Assembly: GCF_910596095.1 (NCBI RefSeq)
Contig: NC_056539.1
Span: 7,824,501-7,888,500 of the forward strand
Direction: 5' to 3'
Length of the DNA stretch: 64,000 nt
From: Thunnus maccoyii
Taxonomy: Eukaryota; Chordata; Actinopteri; Scombriformes; Scombridae
The notes beneath the pieces are model-generated. The model saw nothing but the letters and a program-made list of their open reading frames with translations, ran no database searches and was not told the origin of the DNA. The translations under genes were made by a program, and so were the position numbers. Each line of letters begins with the position of its first letter. Within the stretch, counting starts at the first letter, position 1. Positions 24,448 to 39,400 of the stretch are shown piece by piece.

Positions 24448-27400
24448 CTGAGATACAAATAACAAAAAACGTTTCTCATATTAGTGAAGAAACCAAACAG
24501 AAATAAAGTGTAATCTTGTCAAAAGAACCACTGGACCTCAAGCAAGAGAACTTGTTGCATTCACCAATTTTCTCTTATTAAGAATTTAAAGCTTTTTCAC
24601 AAATGATCCAGGCCTTTTGAATGAGTCATGTAGAGATAATCTGCCTTTCTCCACAGTGGAAAAAACACTTGTTTGACTTAAGAATTGCCTTCATCTGGAA
24701 GAATCTGGAGTTTAATGTGTTACTGACATCAACTAAAATAAAATAACTAAAACAGACCTCATGCTAAATTAATATTCCGTTCACCAAATCATCATCATCA
24801 TCGTCGTTGTGTGCTTATTTCCTGAAAGGTTTGACAGCATTTGATTTCTTTTTTATTTATTTATTTATTTTGATATTATTGGCATATTTATTGCAACTTA
24901 TACAGTTCATCAGCTGTTGGAAACATTTTCTCAGTACAACAGTTGCCTCGGGGTCTTTAAGCACGGTGAACGTCCTTTGTTGTACTCAACAGTGTAACAT
25001 CACTTACTGTATAATATTCTCTGGTTCCTCCCCATGAAAGTCACGTCCCTTTGACCTCCTGCCATCTAATTCATGGACTGCTTTGCTTTAGAAAGATGTC
25101 AAACCATTCCCTCTTTTCCTCACAATACAGAGCAGATCTGATGACATATGGTTGGTAGCTCTATTAATATTGTTTTGGGTCCTCTAATACGACTACTGAC
25201 ACAACTAAATTTGTTTTTGTCTGCTGATTTCTGACAGCAGAACTTGAAGCTCAACATTATGTTTCTTCTTTTTTACTCTTGGGTGACAATTTTGTCAGTG
25301 GCAGAACAGACTATGCTAGTGATCAAATCTCACAAACATGCACCTACTCATGAACAGGTGGCATTCATCAAGTTGAAACATCAACAAGTTTGTGCGGTTA
25401 GAAAGGTTTGGTGAATCAAACTTGGAACAGAGGCGCAGAGAAAAAATAAATGTCAGTTTAAGCAAGTAAAGAAGTAAACAAAGAAGTGTATCTAAATAAG
25501 TATAAGTATAAATGAGTAAAGCAGTGGTAAGGTGGCTTCCCACTGTGACAAAGGCAGCCACCAGTTAGTCTGACTGGCGGTGAGATGTTGCTGTTGGGTA
25601 GATTTGGTTTGTCAAAGCAGAAACGTCAGCTAGGTCGGACCACTGTGTTTAACTATATATCTTTAAATGTTACAGTTATGGCTGAAAATGACAACAGAAA
25701 TAAACCAGTCTCCGCAATTCAAATCAACTGCCAGTTGTCTATCCAGAAGTGACTGTTCCTGTTAGCGAGACGTCACAGTGATTCAAGTCTATATTTTTTC
25801 CAGGATGACACAAAAAGATGTGCAAGTCATGAATATAATATAGTTTCACCTCATATCTCCAACACACATAGTTGAATAAATGTAAAGCTGTAAAGCTTTT
25901 TTCAGGAGTGAATTTTGTTTGTACATGTCAAATAAACTGAGTATGCTGAGAGTAAAAACACTCTAAAAAGGTCCAACAAGGTAAGGTGAGCAAAGGTAAA
26001 AACTAAATGTGTCTTCAACAATGTAATAAAAATGTCAACACCTCTAGTAAATCACTGATATAAGCTGCAGGGTTCCTCTCAGGTCTAGTATGGAAGCTAA
26101 AGATAGAGGCTGACCTTTCCTCGGCAGGCCGGGTGACGGTCTGTTTCGCTGGCACCTTCCTGCGCTGGTGAGCTCCTTCTAGCAGCTGCTCCCCCTGAGG
26201 GAAGATGCCCTCCATCAAGTCCATGGTGGTCTTCATCTTGCTCTGGTCCAGAATGTCAGCTAGTGACTTATCCTTCCCCATGATGTCTCTGGCCAGCTCC
26301 TCTCTCTTCTGGTCCTCAGAGAGTCCTATGGTTACGCCGGGCTCCTCTGTGGGCTGTGGTGGCTGCTGACTGTTGGAGGTGACGTGATCTTTAACAGTGG
26401 TCATGTATGGGTCTCTTGAGGGCTTCGGGTCTGTCTGCACAGCCGGCATGCTGTCCGGCTCTCTCTGCCGAGTAAAAGCGCTGCTGCCCAGGCTGCCGAG
26501 CCTGGTTACATCAGGACTCTCAGCCTCAGCAACAGGGGAGTCAGTGTGCCGTAAAAACAGACAATTCTCCTTCTCTGCGACTCCCTCTGAGTGCACAATC
26601 CTGATGGGTACTTTCTTCACTGCGGTATTTTGGTTTTCTATCACATGTTCCATCCTGAAATATAAGCAAAGAGAGAAAACAGTCTTATAGAAAGAGTCTC
26701 CTTGAATCTTCCTGTGAAAGGGGGAGAAGAACTGTTTTTGCTGTTATTCCAGCCATATGCTGATTTAAAGTTTCATTGCGTGATGGCAACTGAGATTTTT
26801 TCCATGCCCAGTATTGCTGGAATATCCAAGACTCCTGGACTCCTCCCACCACTCTGGTTTCTGCTAGCTGTAATAATCGGACTGTACAGTCATAAATTCA
26901 CTACAGATGATATCAATTAGTTGTAGAATCAAGAAGATGAACAAACAGCTTTAAGAGAAGGGCTTTAGACTACACTTCACATTTTCTGCATTTAGCTGAA
27001 TTGCGCCTCAACCGCCTGTGGCTTTTATAGAAATGCGGAGAATCCCTCTAATTTACTGTGGCTTGATAGCACTCACATGTTGACTCTCAATAAGCTCCTT
27101 TGTACATGTAGCATAAAAGACACAATGAGTAGAAGTTCTGACTACACTGAGCAGTGGTTTAACATTCGCAGCGATATTTGCACTCGTTTGGCTCCTGAAT
27201 GAAAACTTTCATTTTCTTTCTCATGAGATGAAAAAGTTAAGATTACCTGTTTGAGTCTTCATCCTGAAGAGAGACAGGAGGCTTGTCGCTGAGTCTCTGT
27301 GGGGAAAACTGTGGCGATGGAGAGCGCTGCCCCTCCATAGTGGCCAGCCCTGAAGGTCTGTAGGAGGAAGCTGGGGGAGAAGAGGCAGGCTGAGGATTGG

Positions 27401-30400
27401 ATGTTGATAGCTGATGCACTGCCCCTTGTCCTTTGTCCACAAGTCCTTTGCCGTGCTCAGAATCTCCCTTTGGAGAGTGGGTGGGGACAAAGGCGGTGTT
27501 AGAATCACTGTTGGGAGAGCGGTGGGTGAAGATTTCACTCTGGGAACTGGCGAAGGACTCGTGGGAGTCTGGGCATCTGGGTGGGGGAGGCTTCTCCAGC
27601 ACAGAGGGTTTCCTCCTTGGTCCAGATGGTGGCTCAGTGTGGCTGTGGTCTTCAGGCTGAGGGAGGGCAGACTCTGGTAGACTATGAGAGATAGATGTGG
27701 GTCTGTGGTTCACAGTGGCTGGAGCAGGTCTATGTCTGCAGTCAGGGTTGGTTCCTGTCATGGGCGGAGGGGGTGGCGCTGAGTAACGCTCAAACTCCAC
27801 AGGCTTTTCTCTCACTTTACAGTCACCGGGCCCTCTGTCAGAGAACCTGAGAAACACAATAGAAAGCTTTTAATTACACAGCGAGGCAGCACGGACTATC
27901 ATCTGCAGCTCAATCAAATAATACACTGTGGCAGAGGCCTTGTTCCAGCAGCCACTATGATTAGGACTGTGCCAGCATGACAAGACACATGTCTCCCTCT
28001 CTTCTGCGAGTCTCCTCCCTGGTAACTGTTCAGCTGGCAGCCTGAAGAGGCATATTTCAGTTCCCACAAGTCTGCATAGAGGAATAAATAATCCTCCAGT
28101 GCAAAGAAGCAAGACCGAATCACTTTTTCCTGCCTGATTCCCATTTACAGTTTTAACTCTTTGTAGGTAAAGTCAGACATCATTGGAGGCCTAAAGGAGT
28201 TGAAATGATGTTGTGTCTCCTTTAGCATAGTTTAACCATACAACACAGTGGCATGCTGTCATTAAATGAGCCATCCAGACTGTAAATGGTAAAAGCATGC
28301 AAACCTGCTTCAGCCTGGTTTCATGCACACAGATTACATTTCCATGCATGCAAGTCCTCCGAAACAAATTCAATTAGGAGTACTCGGAGAACATTAAGAC
28401 AAAATTGTATTGATCCTGCAGTCACAAGATACAGTGTGGTGACTTGTGGACAGACAGACGCCATCGTTCAAACCTCCCAATTGGAATTCTTACAAGCTGC
28501 GACAAGTTAATGTTCCTACTCACCCCAAGTGAAGCTTTAACCCTGTCATTTCCATAGAGTAGAAGTAAAAGTGAGTGTGTCGTCTGTCTGCTAGCTCTCT
28601 GTGACAGAAGCCACCTGTTGGTGTCTCTTTACGCCTGTATCAATGACAATATCTGGGTGGAGCATGCCTCACTAAGCTCATCTCCCAGACTTTTCAATGA
28701 CAATAACATCCGCTACACTGTTGTTGTAATGCAAACGTAGAGTGTCATATGGCGTGGCTGGTACAATGAGGTTGCTCAAGACCAGATACTCTATACCCGT
28801 CAATGAGTTTCACCTGTGGGAGCTTAGATACTGCATAAAGCCTCCCGAATAACTGGTTGTAAATCCATGAAGTCATCTTGACTATGTCACAATACTGACT
28901 CCATGACTCATTCTAAATAACTGGAGTAAAAGACAATCATGTTTTTTTTTAAACTGGTTATCAAAGAGTTGGCATTTTCAAAACGCTGGCACTGGAAAAT
29001 AATTCCTCTCAATGTATAGATCAAGTAATACATCTATTACAAAGCATTAAACTCATCTCCATTAAAAGGGGAACCCCAGCAATTTAGTATTATACTTTCA
29101 TAAAGTTGGTGGACTCACAAAACAGACAGAATAAAAAAAAAAGATTGGTCAAATTAACACAAAACAATTATATTTCACTGTCTTCATAAGACAGGAGTTA
29201 ATGCTGGGTGATCAAAAGGTAACATGAAATCATGAATGCTTCACCCTGCCCACAAAACAAACAGTTACTGAGGAGGCAGGTTTGATCCACTATGACCGAA
29301 CCATTTTATATATACAGACCGCTTCATATTATTGTGTGGATGATTTAAACTCTCAGTCGCATAAATACAATTCCAAACAGAGCTGGAGTTAATATTTCCA
29401 CACTATTTCAACAATGACTACAAAAAAGAATTATCTCATACAAGTCATGATTACAAGTTAGTCTGCATTTAGCTGGTGAAACCCTCTTACTGAGACACTA
29501 TATTCTCTTTAGCCTACATCTAATTATTTGAAAAAAAAAAAAAAAAAACCAGCAGAATTCCGCATTATTCTTTTTTTTCAGATGTCAAAGGCAAAGCAAG
29601 AGCCTGCAGCCATGCTAGCAGCTCTGAGGTTGTATCTTGGCACAGCGGTGCTTTTAGCTAAATGCTAATGTCAGCATGCTAACATGCTCATAATGACAAT
29701 GCTAGCAAGTTAATGTTTAACCAGTATAAGGGCGGGAATGTAAGTTTTACAGGTATTTGGCCATAAACCGAAGAATTTGACAAAGTGAAATTTTGACCTA
29801 AAGATGCTGATTACAATTCATCCTGATGGGGGCCTGAATGTCTTTACAAACCTTTATGACAATTCATCCAATGTTGTAGAGATATATCAGTCTTGACCAA
29901 AGTGGTGGACCGGCTGACCCACATTACCATAAAACTCCAATTGTGCAAAGTAACAGATCTTATTGATGATAATTTCATGCCTTCAGGCTGGCCCCCTGAA
30001 CTGGGCTCCCCATTACACTCTGGTGGAGGGCAGAAGAAACACTTCCTCACTGTCACAGACACAGTCAGATGCCTCGCCTACAGAAGTAAGCCTCCACTAA
30101 ATGACACAAAGCACAGCCAGAGAGACGGCTTATGTTGTCACAGCTGCGCCAAGGCAGTGCCACTGGTATGCCTTGACAGATTATAAAGACTTCACTGTTC
30201 TTCTACAGACTTACTGCCCTCTATGACTGATCAAGATCATGAGCAGAAACACACTAAGATATCACACTAAGTATGCTGACAGAATAACGAAGACACAGGC
30301 GTAAGAGCAAAATAATTAATAAAAAGGTCAAATAGAATACTGTTCATTGTAATACTAGCATTTAGTTTCAACCCTACCCACTGATGACACATAATAATAC

Positions 30401-33400
30401 CATTTCACTACACCAGAGATTACTCAAGATGACACAAAAAGCAATCCTCAAATCAAATGCAACACTGACACTCTTTAAACTTTACTATGTTACTTAAAAA
30501 GGTTATAATTGCACTGTATTGTGGACACGGAGAGTTTCCCACTGCAACAGATGTGCTGACAAGTTACATCAAATGAGATTTACTCACCCTGTGGCTGTGT
30601 TGTGTGGCGGTTCAGACAGTTTACTCTCCGCCTGGGAATATTCTGTCTCAGACGTTACTGTGGGAACTGGAATCTTCTGTAAATAAAGTAAAACAAACAC
30701 ATCTTACGTTATGCAGAAACATCTAAAAATCTACAGAAAAGAGGCTTCCAACTCATTCAAGGAGTCAAAACTCTTGTCTTTTGTTAATTACTCTTACAAT
30801 CTATGTTGCAGCTTCCTGGTTTTGTACTGGCACAAAAAAAAAAAAAATCAGCAGGTTGATGCCCCCCTCTTCCTTAAGCTGAGGGTGTGTCACTATGAAC
30901 AAACATGGATTAATATTTGACTTGGCTCTTTCCTTTGTTCCTTTCACTTCATCCAGTGTGCTTGTCTTAACAAGATGTAAAATCACCATGAGGTTTTGAC
31001 ACAATTGCAAACTCTAAGTGACTAAAACCAAGTTACAGTGAGACCCCTCACCTCACCTATTTTGGCTTATTCCAATAAAATGTGTAAGTTTCGAATACAA
31101 ATCAGGGTAATGGCCAAATCATTTTAGATGACTAAAAATCAGACTTTGTCCCTCACCTGCCCATAGATGTCAGCTGAAGGAGAGGATTGGGATCTTTCAT
31201 GGAAACAGGCAGTTTTAGTTCTCTCCTCTGGCCCTGGATCCAGGATGTTATCAGCTGACCGGTACCGTCCAGACGCTTTTGTCTCTGGAGGTTTCTTCTG
31301 TATATTCCACCTCGCCTCATACTCAGCAAAGGTGCCAAGTCTTTGCTGGTCCAGGATGTACTGTTTCTGTGCAGAGTATGGGACTCCCTGGAGCTCCTCA
31401 GTATACTCTCTGCTCCTGATCCCTTTCAGTGTGTGCTCTGTTTCACTGGTGGAGGCAAGACCTCGGCCCTTGGCCTCAGCTGGGTTCTCGGTATAGCTAT
31501 GAGGGGGCATGTGACTGGGGAACATTGGTTTCCCGTTTTCTTTAAAGAGCTTTTGTTGCTCAAGTGAGGAGCTTGTATTTTCATTGCGAGGGAGCTCTTC
31601 TTTTACCCCAACTTCGTGGATTTTGTCTGGTTCAGAGAAGGACCTTACCTTCTTTTCTGCTGGAAAACGCTTTCGGCCACCAATGCGAGTTACCTGACTG
31701 CCTACAGGCCCAGATTTACTCATTACAGACTCTGACACAGTTGGTAGAGGGGTAATATCTTTCCGGGCCAGAGCTGAAGATGGGTAGGTAGGTAAGGCCT
31801 CAGCCGCAGGGTGCTCCAGTAAAATAGGCTCCAGGTCTTTCCTCCTGAAAGAAGTAGCCTTGAGCACCCTCGCTTGTGCTTCCTTCAGATTATCCTTGTA
31901 GGAGTTGGTGAAGGGGCTATCTGCAGATGTCGGGGTGTTGCTTTCAGTCGACTTCCAGACATCCCGATCCTCTTCAGTCTCACCCTCAGTACCAGGGAGG
32001 GTAGCTGCACTTTTACTTTTTTGCAGCTTGGCTCTTCTCATTTGGATTTCACTTCTTAATGTTGTGGCAAAACGCTCGCTGCGTCTCACCTGCTTGCTTT
32101 CAAGGGACTCATCAGTGCCTCTTGATTTCTCATCTTGGCCTGCAGCATCCATGGACAGAGAGTGGAGCATGGGGGTTGCCTGTGGGCAGATCTTGTTGCT
32201 GACTTGGCTGTGATGTCTGATGTCTTGGGGTACTTCTCTGTGTTGCAGTGGCAGAGACCTCCGTTGTTCAGACTGTCTGCTAGGGGAATAATTCATGTAC
32301 TGAGCTTCTGCATTTTGTGAGTTGTGTCCTCTCTGGCTTCCCCTATCATCAGAACTGACTTTAGGTACAGATGTTTCTAGTACAGTAGTAACTTGGTGCT
32401 TGCTGTATCCGTTACTGTCTCTACTGTGCGAGGAGTGTTGTTGCTGCTGTTGTTGGGGCAGATTATACTTGGCTTTGGTGACTGACTGTGAGTTCCGCTC
32501 ATTTCCAGTCTGTGCCAGATCTATGCCTGTGGCACTTTTCCTGTCCTCTGGTTTTCCTGACAAGGTTTGGGGGTTCGGCTGAGTGGGCTGGCATGTAGTG
32601 ACACAGTAGTATCGGCTATGTCCACTGCTATCAGTGTTTTGATCAGTGGCAGTGGTAGCCAGGGAGGTGCTTAAGTTCCTTCTCTGGTTCTGACCAAAGA
32701 GTTGTGGAGAACCGTTAGTAGACAGCTCCTGCATACTACAAACGTAACCACCTACGTTCTGTGGCTTTGGTACGGATGTAGCCCAGGGTTGTGGATAAAA
32801 AGTGCTTTTGTCACTATGGTGTCTCTGATGGTAGGACTGGCTAACATGGGAGGACTGGCCTTGCCGAACGTCACAGCTGGACAGGGAGTACTGCTTGTTT
32901 GAGTTGAACTGGTTGTGGTTGGACTTATCAGATGAAGAGTAAAAACTGTCGCTGTCATTTTTTGGGGATAGGTTGTGGCTGCGGCAATTTTCAGTGGAAA
33001 CCTTAGAGGGGACATGTGAATTAGGTCCTTCAGGGTGAGCTATAATGAGCCCTCTTTCATGTACCTTGGTTGCAGCAAAACTGTCACTGCGTGCAGGTGG
33101 GAGCGGTGGGGGAGGAGAGGGGGAGGCGGTCTTCTTTTTTTCAGGAACATGCCAAACAGGTCCACAGCTGGTTCTACTTGAAGTGGAGTGGCGAGAGCCA
33201 GCCTGGTCATCAGTCTGTGGACCATCGCAGCCTCCTGGCATCTGAAAGTAGGTGAGCCTATCATCCTGTTTGACTCCCTCGATCAGACTCTGGCTGTTTC
33301 TGCCATTGTTGTGCTTTCCTCCTGCATCCCACTGATTGACTTTATAGAGCATGTTCTCTGTTGATGCAGCATTGCTCTTTGAGAGGGTGTAGTCTGGTGT

Positions 33401-36400
33401 GCCAGAGCTGGTGGAGAAGGAGCTGTAGGCAGAGTCTCGTTTGCCTCCTCCAAGGTGCTCCATACTGTTGTTGGACTTGGCAGGTGACAGCTGACCGGCA
33501 GGGTATGGGTGCGATACATGTTCTAGACTGTCCATGCTGCCAAGAGAGCTGAACTGGTCGGACACTCTGCGCAGGTTTGTTTGCTCCCAGCCAGAGGAGA
33601 GATCAGTTGAGGATGAGCTGGAGATTAAAACAAAGGACCAAGTGTGAAAATACACACAAAAACCTGTTTTTCTTCAGCAAAAGTAGACTGTTTTTTATAG
33701 ATCGCTGTTGTTTATTAAGTTATGAATTATGGGCTCTAATTCTACCCAGTTTCATGAATGCACTTCTTGCAATTCATGATTCTATTTTTATAAAGGGGTA
33801 TAGCATTGTCAATAAAATGAACCCTCACCATCTGAGCCAATGCTATGAAGGTGTTGCCACCTCATTATTTTTAACTAATAACTTAACTAACTAAGCCTTT
33901 GGATTTTCAGGGAAAAGTTTATGTTGTAGAATGACAACTCAAGGGAAAATTACAATTAAAAGCCCCTGTAAGCATAATGATAAACTGTTCATTAAAAAAG
34001 CTTGATATCTAACATTGAGAGTCAAGAAGCAAACTTCAAGATCCTGGAGTTACCTTGCATCATATCTGGTGTGCCAGACTGGCGTGGGTGGAGACTGTGT
34101 TTTGGCAGTCTCTGATTGGCTTTCGTTGAACTTGGTAGAGTGCCAGGAGTGAGGCCTGCTTATGGGTTCATTCCGCCTGCAGAGAGGGCAAAAGACACAG
34201 AGTGGATTAGAGACCAACCCCTTATGGAAAACATCATGTGCTTCCACATATAAATCTATGCAACTGAGAGTTATAAATGCAGCTTGTTCTGCAACTTACT
34301 CATGTCCATCAAGGCAGTGATTTGAAACACTTCAGATTCATCCTAACATTTACAAATAAAAACTATTTTAAAAACTAATTTGCTTCTCTGCTTCATCACA
34401 AGCTTTGTACAGTTGTTAATTATGCATGTGAAACATACCCTTTAAAGCGGTTCTTTCTGTAATGCATGTCAGGAGAAGGTAAACAGATACAACATATTAC
34501 CATAAAATGAAATAAGCTTATGTTAAATACAATTTCATTTCTTTATCAATATACAAAACCTGTGTATACATGTCATGAGCAGACATTGTATTGCATGCTG
34601 TACACATGGAATGGATCTTATTTATCTAATGAAATGAACCACAAGACAATCCAAACAGGCATGCTGTGAAGGGCAGGTAATCAACCACAGGAGAGGGAGA
34701 GATGCTATGAGAGGAATGAATGATAATATTACTTGAGAAATGATTAATGTCAATTAATGAGCACAGGGCACACAAGAAGGGAGGAGAAGAAAGATAGGGA
34801 TAGGTACTACTGATTACGATGACGCAACAGAACCGTACCTCATGGAACTTCGCAAAATCTTCGTAAGAAAGCTTCTGGCCACATGCACGTCATTCTCTGA
34901 GGGCATTTTCTGAGCTACAATATCCACCATTTTCAAATTCCTAGGCAGCAGGGGGAGGAACAAACACACTAAGAGCTCACCCACAATAGACTGAACTCAG
35001 TTGATAACAGAAGACAGGACAAACACCACTAACTGTTGCATTTAGACTTAGTTGGTGGTTACTTTTGAAAGGTTGTGTACACTTCAGCATTGCAGAAAAC
35101 TGAGCGTGTTGGTCGCAAAAGCTCACTAGGACAAAGGTTCCCTAAATTTCCAATCCAGCTAAGTTATGACAGACTGCTTCTAATTCACTAGACAGTAATA
35201 TGTAGTCCACAGGAGTGTAAATGACTGTTGATGAATGGTGTTATAGCTCCCTCTCCTGGACAAACTACTATATGCTCATGTCGTCGCATAGTTATGAGTT
35301 TCATGCAGAAATATGAAAACTCCCCATATGATGGACCTACATCACAGCAGACAATATCAGTGAAACGCACGCAGTTTTACTCATCTCTCATCAGGCTCAT
35401 TATCTGAACAGGACATAGCTGAGGTGAGCTGGTTGTGCTCAGACTTTGCCATATGGTCCCAAGGGGAACACAAGCCCAGCATGGGGCAGGGGGCTTAGGG
35501 AATAGAGAATCTCTTACACAATCAGATCAGCCACCTCACCCCTCAATCCAAGCTGTCGTCTGCCTCCCAGACAGCATTTCTATCCTCGATGAGGATAGAA
35601 AACTGTCAACATTTGACAGGAACAAGGGACTTTGATAGTACTTTGTAGTTACAGCTGTAGCTATACTCATAATGTAGTTTTATGTGTACGATTTTAAAAT
35701 GAGGACAAAGGGGAAAAACAAGGGATCATTTCTTGCTTGGATGAAATGTGCCACCAAACTAATTTAAGGCCTGTGTTTAGAATGAGTTTGTTTTTTCTCT
35801 GTGACTTTTAGCTTCTAAACTCTGTGAAAGCAACATTTAATGTAAGTGCAATACATTTTAAAAACATCTCTAAACACTTCTGAATGTTTATTTTTAGCCT
35901 CAGTCTAGTATTGTATGTTAGACCAAGGTAACTAGATTTACTGAGAGGGGACCGTGAAACATTGGTGTTATAATGGTCAAGAATTTTGGACAAAGCTTTG
36001 CATGCTTTCACTCTCATTGGACTCAGGATGGCCCTACAAAGCCATGAGGTCAAGAGGTCCTGCCCCCTCAGTCACCTTGTCTAAAGGCCTTCAGTGATCT
36101 GATGACAAGAGGTCCAAACAACAGCTTCCTTTAGATCGAGACTTATCCTTAAAATCGAACTGCTGGGTGAAATAAATAACTATGATATTCACACTCATTT
36201 CATAGATTTTTTTAGAATTTTCAGATGGAGACAGAGATTTGGTTAAGGTCAACAAAGTGGGACAATTCCAGAAAAATGAATTGTGGATTAGAGTTAAGGC
36301 CTATTTAGTGGACAAAGAAAAGCCAACATGAAGCTCAGTCTTCCTTGTCTCCTCAGAGTCCATGTTTCTGGGGCACTAGGAGCTAGCCACACATGGCGCC

Positions 36401-39400
36401 TGCTATTGGTATGCAAATGAAGCTGGTTTTATTAGGCCTATCGTCAGGGCTACAGCTGGGCCAGCACAGATATGCTCGGAAAGTGAATCAGTTGGCTGGA
36501 ATGGGGGCAGGGGGAGAGACTGTTTTCAGAGTGATCGGTTTAGAGCCCCATCTCACTTCAAATGAGTCCGGTACCAAAGAGTCCACATTCAAAAATAAAC
36601 AGCTCACACATGCATACAAAACCAAACAGAGAACATGTTAAACTTTCAAACAAACTTATTACCTATTGTGATTAGTAATACCTTACAGCTGAAATGCTAA
36701 CAAGAACGTTCACAGATAATTTAGCTTTACTATTAAGCCTTTTCCCTCAAAGATTAATTTGCATTTGGTTTTGAAATGCTAAGTCTAGCTGATCGTGGCT
36801 TAACCTAAATGATGCATGACCTCATGCTGAATGATAAGACAGAAACAATCAAAACAATAACAGAGTATTAGGGTCATAAACCCGAGCAAAGGAAACCCCA
36901 ATGTGTTAAAAGATAAAAAGCTGCAGGTAGGACGGCCTTCAAACACAGAAGTCAGAAGGTTTAAGACACAAAAAGTGAATAAAACAAAGTTAATTTTGAC
37001 TCACCAAACATCTGGATGAAGGAATTCAAAATGGACACAAAGAAGAAATGTGAAATCCAAAAGACCTACACAATAATACCAGACTGGAGCTCAGTTTGGA
37101 CAACAAAGTGAGACCAGTTTTACCCGTGTGCTGGTCAGGCACCACATTCCACAGACACTTCAGAGACAGGCCAAAATAAAGAGACATGCAGAGATCTGAG
37201 CATCATCGCTTAACTCTGCCACTGATCCACTACCTGCAAACAAACACCAACCAACAACTCAAAAACATAGAATTCAACCCACAATGACCATTACTAAAAC
37301 TAAGTTCTCCTGGCAGAATTAGTTTGAACGGAGGGGAGATTTCCTTCAGGATTACTGGGGTTTTACCCCTGAAAGGGGGGTGGATGAGTGTACAGAGAAG
37401 GAGGAGGGCTATTGTCACAGCCAGTCCCCTTGGAGTATTCTCGTACCTTGCCTCGTCTTATTGGCTCTAAGGGGCTAATATGCTAATGATGGGATGAAAT
37501 GCCGGACTCTTCTCTTCCCATCTCCCCTGTTGTGAGGCAGACATGCATTTCTCCCATTTCTATGGCAACAGGTTGATCTCTAGGGTGCGAGGGCACCCTG
37601 TTTCCTGAAAGCCTCGAGTAACGAGCAATGCAACTGCCAAAGTACGGGATGTTAATAACACATGACAGATACCACTTAGTATTCAAAGTATTGACTCTTG
37701 AACATTTTGTTATGATTCTGTTATTACATTGTTTTAGTTTGTGTTGAGTTCTGCTTGTTAATTTCCGTTCTATGAACTTAAATAACACATAAACATTTAA
37801 TATTTATACCATTTATATTTACATTTGTTTCACTGGGGTTAAACTGACATTAACATTTTTGTAAATTCAGCATCTGTCACTCATATAATATTTAGAGTAT
37901 ATTTCGTGGTTGGATTTAAAGGATTATGACATGGTGGCTCAATTTGATTTAAAAAAAAGGATTAGTATCATACTTAATTACACTTTGTCTGATTAATAGG
38001 CAGTGTGTTACAGGTCATTCATGCACTTCTTTCTAATTGTGGCGCTATTCTATTGGACAAAAATGGTTCATGTGTAGTCTTATGGCATTTTGCTATGCAT
38101 AATGCTGATGTGTACTAAGATGGATCAAATTCTTGATTGGTTTAATTTAATTTAGTTATTCACGGGGACAATGCACATTAATAACCACCAATACCAATCT
38201 GAAAATGTGCCAGTGTTTGCCAGCTAGCAAATTTTCAGTCCTTTGGCAAGATGTTTTGAAAATAAACTGAAAAGTTAAGTAAAGTGACAACATTAACAGG
38301 CTACATCCCCCTATTGCAGACAAGTACTGTTTATCTGATAAATGTTACATAAAAATGTATACAAAAAATATCAATAAATAATATGCTTTTCTCTCAAACC
38401 TGCTTTTTAAATGTTCTTTTGTTATCAACAAAGCTGAGGCCAGGTGTCTAAGATTTTAGGGTACAGCCTGTGTTGTCCTGTCCAAATTCTCTACTGACTT
38501 CCAAAGTAAAAATAGACTGATAAAGGTTTTGTGCTCTTCTGGACTTAAATGATCTCATACAACTAATCACATTTAATAGGATCTGGTTCTGTACAGGAAA
38601 TAATTTACGACGCAAGTGCTGTTCAGTTTGAAACAAATGGTCAAATGTGCATAACTTCAACCCTTTTCTTATAAAAAACTAAATCTTTGCAACTCACAAA
38701 TCACAATAATCCAAACAGGTGATTTTTTACTGCGAATTTGACTAAGCACCTCCTTTTGAACAGGAGGACAGTACAGCTAGTTATAGCTGTCTTGACTTTG
38801 GATAATGACCATCCTAAATGGCATCAACAAGGAGGAATACTCTTGCTTGAGTGACCAACAAGTGTTGCTTATTTAAAAGTACTCTGGCACACTGGCAAGA
38901 GGTCTGGTGACAGGCAAGCAGATTAGCAAAGAATGGTTGCAACCTAAAGCTGATAGGAAGGCAATAAAATCCACAGTAATCTACTGTGAGGGAAGCAATC
39001 AACCATATGATCCAAACAAGGTTTTCATTGCGAGGTTCAGCAAATGCATTTTGCTGAAGTTTTTTTTTTTTTTTTTTTTTTTTACAAATGCATCTCATAA
39101 CACTCATTACACATAAATTTTTGATGTGACCATGGCGTGATTTCTTTAGTAAAACTAATAAATGTGACAAAAAGGCTTACAGTATGCGGCTTGGAAAGAC
39201 TGAAGCTTTGGCTTATATAACATCTCCATTTAACCAAAGTTAAAATTAGGGATAACTGTGATAATAACTTGTCTGTCAAGTGCGTTCACTTCGCAAAGCA
39301 TGTAAATAACATAAGATAAAGAGCAGTATCATGTCCAGTATTAGCGTGCAGAAACATGCTGAGGCTGTATGCACCCAACCTGCACTTGCAGGTGAGCGGG

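Noticed and set aside
31167-33552. Numerous + strand frames of 60-110 codons opposite shroom2 exon 4
   Set aside because: Antisense shadows of the 2.46-kb coding exon with no independent start context or homology.
36998-37010. ATGTTTG|GTGAGT as another alternative first exon in intron 2
   Set aside because: The one-base overhang does not match the phase needed by exon 2b, the 18-nt microexon or exon 3.
38814-39170. 118-codon minus-strand frame in shroom2 intron 2
   Set aside because: It runs through the poly-T tract (a poly-Lys stretch) and has no domain or splice logic.
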